Below the pieces are notes generated by a model that saw only the letters and a list, made by a program, of their open reading frames with translations, was not told the origin of the DNA and searched no databases. A program made the position numbers and the translations under genes. Source: Aphelenchoides besseyi (lineage: Eukaryota; Nematoda; Chromadorea; Rhabditida; Aphelenchoididae). From it: a stretch of 64,000 nt of DNA. This document shows, piece after piece, positions 57,533 to 64,000 of this stretch. The stretch is taken from assembly GCA_024699855.1 (NCBI GenBank), contig JAMPIQ010000001.1, forward strand, positions 17,980,001 to 18,044,000, in the 5' to 3' direction. How positions within the stretch are numbered: position 1 is the first letter of the stretch; each line of letters opens with the position of its first letter.

Positions 57533-58076
57533 ATGGCTACACTAATAGTCAAGTTATTCGTCTTTCTGTTTGGGCTTAAAATGACTAATGGAGCCGATCT
57601 TGAATGTTATATGGACAGAAATCCTCGAGGTCACAGGCCATTTCTTCAAGATGTTTGCCAGCGTTATAAGTTCGTGGATGTGCCGCAGTGTTTGAAGTTT
57701 GTGCAAGGCGAAATCGTGACAAGAGATTGCGATCCATCTTTTATTTGCGAGGTGAGTGCTAGTTCCTCCAAAAATTGGCCATTCGTCATTCTCCTTTTCG
57801 GGTTATAAAAGAGTAACCGAAGCGAAAGCAAATGGCCGCTAAATAACCCGACTGAAAAAATTTGGATTACAAGCAAATGAGCTGCTTTGAATATTTGACT
57901 GAAAAACTGGTTTCCAGAGATTCAACATCAGAAATCGATGTGTAAAAGGCTTACCACAAGCTCATATAGTTGGTGAAATTTGCTGTTGCTCCACCAGTCT
58001 GTGCAATTTTACTCGATCTATTAGACCAGCTGATGTAATATCTTTGATTCTAACAACACTCTTATTGCTATGTTGA
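57533..58076 (+). CDS. Ly6/three-finger-like protein with GPI-anchor candidate tail, 125 residues
   Basis: Exon 1 (57533-57751, 73 codons) begins with a signal peptide (MATLIVKLFVFLFGLKMTNG) followed by LECYMDRNP, the usual first Cys of the fold. Exon 2 (57918-58076) joins in phase 0 and contains the closing cluster EICCCSTSLCNF, matching the CC-x(4-5)-CN end of Ly6/uPAR domains. About ten cysteines lie in roughly 85 residues (CYMD, DVCQRY, PQCLKF, TRDC, SFICE, NRC, CCC, LCN). The C-terminus is a hydrophobic stretch (VISLILTTLLLLC) preceded by a small spacer, as in GPI signals. Worm relatives include ODR-2/HOT-type proteins that act at the neuronal surface; the exact family member is not clear. 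Confidence 0.72.
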
Positions 58077-58250
58077 TCCTCTCATCTCTAGTTTATTCAT
58101 CAACATGTGCCTTATGTTAAGAATGCTCAAGAATAAACCCGGTATTTGGAACTATTAAGGTGGTGATTTTATTAACTGAATTACTTATAGTTGTGTCAAA
58201 AACTCTATTACAAAAAATGAGATTCGAGAAGAACTATTTGAGTTGTCCGT

Positions 58251-59060
58251 TCATTTCCGTTTGAGTTTTTCGAGTTTCATCTTCGTGCAAAAGTTGCAGA
58301 ACCATTTGCCCTGAAAAAATTATATAAATGCAATTGTCAACGAATTCTGACCTTCGGTTCGTTTGAAAGGCCCACACACTCGAAGTGAAACCATTCGATC
58401 TAAAGCTCATATGAGAAGAAAGTTAGCGAAACATACTGGACACGACTTGTTCTCGCAAGCGATCATCTGGCCAAATGAAACCTGTCGACAGACACAATAC
58501 GTGGGCTCGTTCGGATCGACCGGCATATCAACCACTGTGGTCGGATCGAAGGGAACTTCTGAACGAACAATAAAAATCGAAAATTAAAACTTGCCCTTTT
58601 CGGGAGTTTTTTCGCAGTTGCGTCCGGACGCTTTTTTTGGATCAACTAAAAACAGTTCGATTGCAAGACGGACGTGAACTCTACGTTTTTGTAATTCCTT
58701 TGCGTACAATTTGTCCAATTGAACAACGCACTTGTCAATTTCCTCATAACTTTGACTTGCGATCTTGACTTTTTCGTTCGCCAATTGTTCCAGTTTTTCC
58801 AGAGCGTTCTGAAAACTAGGGTATCAATACAACAAGGAATCTCAACTCACTTTGAGGGCTTTGTAGCGTTTTTGCCGGATTTCACGCCGCGTTTTCGTCC
58901 AATGTTGAACCATCGGAAGCACCAACGACTCGACCATCATTTGCTTCTCAACGCATTCCCGGTCCAATTCGCCAATTCGCGAAAAGTTCTCGCGAATCGG
59001 AATCGTAAGTTGATTGATTCGATCCCGAAATTTTTTCAGTTTTTTCCCCGATGTCGACAT
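58251..59060 (-). CDS. ING: ING-family PHD finger protein (ING4/5-like)
   Basis: Chromatin reader that recruits histone acetyltransferase or deacetylase complexes to H3K4me3. The start at 59060 gives [20 protein letters not shown] and a long N-terminal coiled-coil ING domain ([52 protein letters not shown]). A basic region ([18 protein letters not shown]) follows. The PHD finger is built over three exons: [45 protein letters not shown] and KWFCNFC, with the C4HC3 zinc ligands, the aromatic cage Tyr and Trp, and the Met-Ile-Ala-Cys core all present. The C-terminus is basic ([10 protein letters not shown]), like the polybasic tail of INGs. About five exons. Confidence 0.94.
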
Positions 59061-59548
59061 TTCAAACGGAATTCAACGGTAAATGTTTCGGATTGCAAGT
59101 CACGTGGACGATGCTTCGGAAATCGTCGTTTGAATTCCCGGTCTAAGAGTGTCATCTCTGGTTCTTAATGGTCAATGGTACTCTACGGCCAGTGAACTAG
59201 TGAGAAGAACAAAAGTAAAGAGAACGTACAATCTCGTTGATTGGTTTATTTTTGTAGCAATCAAATGCAATGTTTATACGTTAATGGGAAAATCTAATAA
59301 AATGACCACACCAAAAAGACAACAAAAGTAGTGAATGGCCGTCTCGCGAGATATGCGCCGTGCAATCATAAGAATAATCGATGTTAGCTCGAATGAAGGG
59401 GTTCAACCGTGGCTCCGGATTTGGGCGAATGTCGAGACCAATTTCCCAAGACGGCGTGCGAAGAGGCGGCACGACGATTGGATCGACTGGTTGAGTGATT
59501 TACATTCAGATGTTGATTATCTTTATTTGACTGCACGGCGGCGTATTG
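59061..59548. other. Intergenic upstream of ING
   Basis: About 490 bases. Overlapping frames near 59280-59556 on both strands have no domain. Confidence 0.4.
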
Positions 59549-59772
59549 TCATTTGACTTTCTCGCGATACGACGTATTTTCGGCAACAATAGTTGGAGAT
59601 GCCGGCAAATCGATTAGTGCGTTACTCAACTGACTGGGAGCTCTCGAACCTGATTCGCTTAAATTAAGCTTTTCGCCGAATATGTAGCCAATCTTTTTGC
59701 ATAGTTTGGTACTCATGGTTTCGGGGAAAAGACAAGTCTCTTGAGTTGTTGAGGTTATTGCGCGAAAGTTCA
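59549..59772 (-). CDS. Hypothetical small protein, 74 residues
   Basis: ATG frame MNFRAITSTTQETCLFPETM then STKLCKKIGYIFGEKLNLSE to a stop at 59549. Mixed composition, no signal peptide or domain. It is adjacent to and on the same strand as the adenylate-kinase-like gene, 164 bases after its stop. It may be chance. Confidence 0.3.
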
Positions 59773-59935
59773 TTTTACATCTAAAGATATACAAGGGTTT
59801 CACTTAATGGGGTTTGAGTTTACCGATTTGTTGGCGCTCTTTTCCTTCTATTGCGAATGTAAAAGTCGAGGAAGGTTGAACGATTCTCAATGAAATTGAT
59901 TCGTCGAGTTGGCTAAAACAACTTGTTCTCAGTTA

Positions 59936-62052
59936 TCAGGTCGATCGATTTACCGCATAATCAGTTTGATTCAAACAATTTAGGATCGCCAAAAAGTTTT
60001 CGTTTGGTTGAGCTGTACGATAGATGTAACGTCGCAGAGCTCGAATTTGCTGTGACATTGTTTCATCAGAATCCTGCGATACATCGGAGAGTCGAACCTT
60101 CCGAAGACGATAATAATCCAAATCAACGTCAGCCATTTGTCTTTCATCTAAATTAGAAGAGTCGTAATCACTGTGTACGTGGCTTACTTGTCACAAATAA
60201 AACAACACGAATGAAATCGTTGTTACGTGCGAAACCAAAATCGGTAAAAACTTGACGAACAGACGGCAAGATTTCCGGATTGTTGGGAACTCGTAGATCG
60301 AGACGAACAACTCGATGAGAATCTCGGAAATAAGCGAGAAATGGATCGGCACAACGATGAAATGATTCCAATCGTTTCTGAACAAGAACTCTTATTGTTG
60401 GTTTCTTTACCTTACTTCTAATCGTCCTTTGTCTGATTCGTCAATGCCTTTCATAAATGCAGACAACTCAGGGCTCAATTCTTTTGGGTCGATTTTGTTC
60501 ACTGATGCTGTGCCTTCGGTTTTTCTCTCAAGCAACATTCCTTCATCAGCAACGTACAACTCAATAGCCATCATAATGTGATGCTAAAATACACGGCTAA
60601 GTTGCTTCTTCAATCTGACTCACTCGTCTTTCAAAATTTGCCAACTGCTCGTCATGTCGAAGTCCTGCAAACGCTTCCGTACGCATCATTGAAGCCAACT
60701 CCGGGACAATGTCAATGATAAACCGTTGGCTGGTGGACGTGGAAAGTTTAGCAGAAATCATATCTTAATTATTAGAGATGGTGAATTTCAATCCTGCTCA
60801 ATAACTTACTTAATATCCAATCTAAACTGATGATTTTGTGATCACGCTGAAAATGAGATGATTGATGAATTGACGTTCTGTTCACTTACTCTTAGCAGTG
60901 TTTGTATTTCAACGGTATTCGAAACGGTGTTAGCAACTTTGTTTGGCAAATACGAGAAAACGATATCCTTCAATTCTTTTCTTTTGTTTGCCGTTACGTT
61001 TGTTACCTCCACAGAAATAGTAATGAAGTCAAATTCATGTGAAAGATCTTGTGTCACTTTTCCTTTTTCTGAACCAGCACCTCCTATAACATTTTGTTAC
61101 ATCTTTTAAACTAAGTTTGCTTTTCGAGTTTATTTTTACGTTTACTAATCTCAACGTCAATAAACACTCTGCTAAAACGACACTGCTTTGGAGTGTACGG
61201 TCGGGGTTTAAAGGAAACGCAGATTAGTGGTTACGCCAATCGACCGCGTTTTTAATCTTCCTTTTATCCAAAATAACTCCGGACTGACGACATTGGTTGT
61301 TGACTTAATAGCCGATGGTCAATTTGATTCACTCTCGTTAAGTATAGTGGCATGACTCTAATGGCTCATTCATTGTACGATTTACGAGAGTTACATCCCT
61401 TTCTGCGTATTGCATTAATGCGCGTTAGAACCAAAAATCAAATAATTTTGGAAGCTTATTCGTTGTATTTTCTCAGCACATCCATTAGCTATCATAACAC
61501 AACAGTTTTCTTAATCGACAACCTACGGATTAATAACGTCAAGCTAAACGAATCGTTTCCTTTTCGAATGTCCAAATACGTCCGCTGCCTTTTGTGGCTT
61601 CTGCTTTTCAACGTGACGCAACAACATTAAGAACAACCTGGGATTACATTTTGTGATGAGTCTTTATAATGCCGTAGAATTGCGATCAATATCAGAGTCA
61701 AGCTCAAAATCTTAACAGTGTAGCCTTTAAGGATAAAAAATTTAAATCTATGAATCAATCACAGATTTCGACATAGTTGCTAAGAATAAGAAGTTAGCTT
61801 CCTTGTCTTTTACCAAAAACTGTTTAAAGTCTAAGTAGCCATTTTTGAAACATAAAGTCACTTACCAAAAATGAATATGATCGCTTGCGATTCATCGGGG
61901 ATTGGAGCGACGCCATTGCCGATCGACACGATAATATTCGGTGACGGAACTAAAAGCCGTCGAGTTGCTTCGTCAATTTCTTCTTCTGTTGAACTTCGTC
62001 TCGATTTATTGGCCACACTCGCAGTTCTTGCACTGCTCGGTGAGCATCCCAT
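59936..62052 (-). CDS. Adenylate-kinase-like protein with N-myristoylation signal and degenerate P-loop
   Basis: Starts at 62052 with MGCSPSSARTAS: Gly2, Cys3 and Ser6 fit N-myristoylation plus palmitoylation, so it is probably membrane-attached. After about 60 residues (ASVANKSRRSSTEEEIDEAT), the hydrophobic strand IIFIF runs across a 780-base intron (61086-61865) into GGAGSEKGKVTQDLSHEFD. This aligns with the adenylate kinase P-loop GGPGSGKGT: Lys is kept, but Gly becomes Glu and Thr becomes Lys. Other kinase-fold parts follow: KELKDIVFSYLPNKVAN, ISLDWILSMISAKLS, QRFIIDIVPELASMMRTEAF (replacing the DGFPR region), and VRKRLESFHRCADPFLAYFR with VVRLDLRV, similar to the C-terminal AK helix and strand. 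No intact LID arginines are evident. The family matches nematode AK-like proteins; catalysis is doubtful. Confidence 0.78.
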
Positions 62053-63241
62053 AAATTCAAAGATCTCCACTTTATCTATTAACAATCGGTTTTCATTGAC
62101 ACTCACCACTTGAAGTCAATGACTATGTTGGATCTCAAGATCAGTTCAAAACTTCTATTTAGAGATTAGGTCAAGAGAATATTAACAATTAAACTTTGAC
62201 AATGAGTGAAATACTATTAAACAAAACGACTGGGAAGTTGACTGTACATCAAATACGTGAAATTTAAACACGCTAATTTTAAGACGAAAGAAGGAAGTCT
62301 CAATCCTTAAAAGCAATCGCAAACACGTCACGGGTGAAGCCGATAGTGAAATCGGATTTGGGACTGAGCAGCCAGACGCTTTCGCTTATTGTCATCGCTT
62401 GTCGTCAATTGAAAGATGTCACAAGTTCAAACCTTAAGCTTTTTAACCCTAAGAACAAAGCACTTTTGGACGTAAATCTTTGTCTGTCTCACGGAATCAA
62501 TAAAGTTCAGATATAAACCGGTAAAATAATTACGTAGATTAAAGATTATCATAGAAGTTCACCAAGTTTACGACCGTCAAAACACAATATGCTTGGTAAC
62601 AAGAAGACTGGAATTCGTTCGTCAAATTCAGTTTCTTACATTTCCACTTATGACTCTTTTCTCTGAAAATGAAAGATACCAAAAGCACGGTTCTCAGCGG
62701 AAAAAAAGAAGATTCCATTTGACTGCCAACTAAGTGCAAACTATCCACTTCGTTGGCCAAGTCCCGCCCAAAGATTCCCGACATTCGAACTGACTGGTTG
62801 ATATGCGAACGAAAATAAATTTTCGGTCGGGTGTTAATAAACTCCAACGAAGAGGTCACAATCTTCGTCTTTTGAATACTACTCTCGAAAAGTTTGTTCT
62901 TCGTAGAATGTGTGCCTATTAACGTCACATAGTCAATCTACTCAGCTTGCAAACGATGACAAACACATCGAACATTTCGGTTTGTCTTACATGCGGTTTT
63001 ACGTAAACGACAAGAACTTTCATTCGTCAAACTTTGTCTTGTAATTGAATTAACTAACTTGTTGGTCGCTGTTTTGGAAATATAGGTGATATTAAGCAAC
63101 CTTCTAATCGAATTTATATGTACGCCATAACAAACAATATAACAATCAATTCAGGTTTTTTGGATTAATAATGTAAGACCAATCCGTAGAAAACAATAAC
63201 AATTTTAAAAAGTTAGGAACAATCAAAATTAAAAAGATTAT
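62053..63241. other. Intergenic, AT-rich
   Basis: About 1.2 kb between the kinase-like gene and the four-TM gene. A 129-codon minus-strand frame (62539-62928) has no domain, no intron structure and chance-like composition. Confidence 0.4.
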
Positions 63242-63916
63242 TTAGGAATTGCCAGTAAGTATGGCACCTTCATCGACGGTTGTTTGAGACGGTTGGTCAT
63301 GTTGAGGAGTTTGTGTCTCAGTCGCAGTTTCAGTAGCAGTTGAGTAAGAAGGTGGCTGGTTATTCGCTTCTTCTTCAATACACGAAATGTACGCGCTAAT
63401 AGCCATGAAGATGACCATCTGAATCGGTGTGTAAACGCCGGTGATTGCGAAGGCATGCTCGACGTTCAACTTATGACACCCGTTTCGTGGGCTCAACAGT
63501 GCGAGAATAAGATGGACAGTACTGCAAGAGAAAGAGACAAGAGCAGAAATAATCTGAAAACTATTCTTTGTTGCTTGTGGTTTTCGACTTACTAAAAGCG
63601 ATCGGTAAAAGTTCAGATGCTTGATTTTCGGCTGAAACACCGTGTAAAGAGCTCCGACTCGAGTAGCAAATGCAACGACAACGAAGAGAACTTGAAAACG
63701 TGGCGGAGCAAAGATGACAGGAAAAACGTTAACCAGAAGATCGAAGAACGTCAAAAAGATTGCAATGAGCTGAAACAATTTGTTCACAATCACTGAGCTT
63801 CTTCTTATCTTAATTGGCACTCCAAAGTAGACATGGCGATGCAAACGTGGTTGTCCAGTGGTCATCAACAAATTGTACGCATTGCGAGCGCTTTCCGCAA
63901 TCGGAACGTCGGTCAT
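63242..63916 (-). CDS. Four-transmembrane protein with C-terminal PPSY motif
   Basis: Start MTDVPIAESARNAYNLLMTT. Four hydrophobic spans: KLFQLIAIFLTFFDLLVNVF, VLFVVVAFATRVGALYTVF, IISALVSFSCSTVHLILALL, and FAITGVYTPIQMVIFMAISA. The acidic, Thr-rich tail carries NNQPPSYSTATE, a PPxY motif able to bind WW domains of Nedd4-type ubiquitin ligases, and ends AILTGNS. A 39-base in-frame segment (63551-63590 region) with gtaagt...ttttcag borders lies between TM2 and TM3 and is probably a real intron, making the protein about 211 residues instead of 224. The layout recalls LAPTM-like or tetraspan nematode proteins, but no family is certain. Confidence 0.72.
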   Translation of the reverse strand: MTDVPIAESARNAYNLLMTTGQPRLHRHVYFGVPIKIRRSSVIVNKLFQLIAIFLTFFDLLVNVFPVIFAPPRFQVLFVVVAFATRVGALYTVFQPKIKHLNFYRSLLVSRKPQATKNSFQIISALVSFSCSTVHLILALLSPRNGCHKLNVEHAFAITGVYTPIQMVIFMAISAYISCIEEEANNQPPSYSTATETATETQTPQHDQPSQTTVDEGAILTGNS

Positions 63917-64000
63917 TTTGTAATTCTAAAGCACTGGAAAAAGAGTGTAAAATGTAAGACAACGCGCAATTCATATACGAACTGTAAGCGCAAAAGGAAT

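Noticed and set aside
62539..62928. 129-codon minus-strand frame
   Set aside because: No domain and no coding-like composition in AT-rich intergenic DNA.
1..64000. CRISPR arrays, bacterial operons, prophage
   Set aside because: The window is eukaryotic with spliceosomal introns throughout; no regularly spaced identical repeats of CRISPR type were seen.

Overview
The window is nuclear DNA from a nematode. The genes are split by many very short introns, mostly 36 to 60 bases with GT...TTTCAG borders. Several families point to roundworms: a Ground-like domain protein, an Sre-like chemoreceptor, a NOAH/NompA-like PAN plus ZP cuticle protein, a TWK potassium channel with the typical nematode C-terminus, and an insulin-like peptide with the extra cysteines common in worms. 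The gene set is not Caenorhabditis-like throughout; for example it carries an APC7-like subunit. I cannot name the species from the sequence alone.

Left third (1-32 kb), gene-rich. Glutaminase (minus strand, C-terminus off the window); a PAN/ZP membrane protein of the NOAH type (plus); a TRABD-like TraB protein (minus) head to head with the P5A ATPase ATP13A1/CATP-8 (plus); a pepsin-type aspartic protease with a Trp/Ser/Pro/Asn-rich tail (minus); a small membrane protein and a proline-rich tail-anchored protein (plus); the APC7-like TPR subunit (minus); a fatty acid elongase and the splicing factor RED/SMU-2 (plus); a carbohydrate sulfotransferase (minus).

Middle (32-44 kb). An RTE-type non-LTR retrotransposon, nearly intact apart from one frameshift, sits in an intron of an unrecognised gene a few bases from its splice acceptor. 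It is followed by two very small two-exon genes, a tandem repeat with a period of about 168 bp, the fused tRNA wobble-modification enzyme ALKBH8, a minimal bHLH factor and an Sre-like receptor.

Right third (44-64 kb), AT-rich with larger gaps. An insulin-like peptide gene whose A and B chains lie on exons separated by a 687-base intron; a TWK channel whose selectivity filter is encoded by a 13-base micro-exon; a Ground-like secreted protein; chaperonin cct-8; a Ly6-like GPI-anchor candidate; an ING-family chromatin reader; an N-myristoylated adenylate-kinase-like protein with a degenerate P-loop; and a four-TM protein with a PPSY motif.

Three copies of an unclassified dispersed repeat lie at 2.9, 18.4 and 53.4 kb; two are almost identical over 900 bp. 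The genes do not form one pathway. The window is a normal eukaryotic stretch of independent genes. The most notable items are the insulin-like gene, the unusual splicing of the TWK gene, the degenerate adenylate kinase and the dispersed repeat family.
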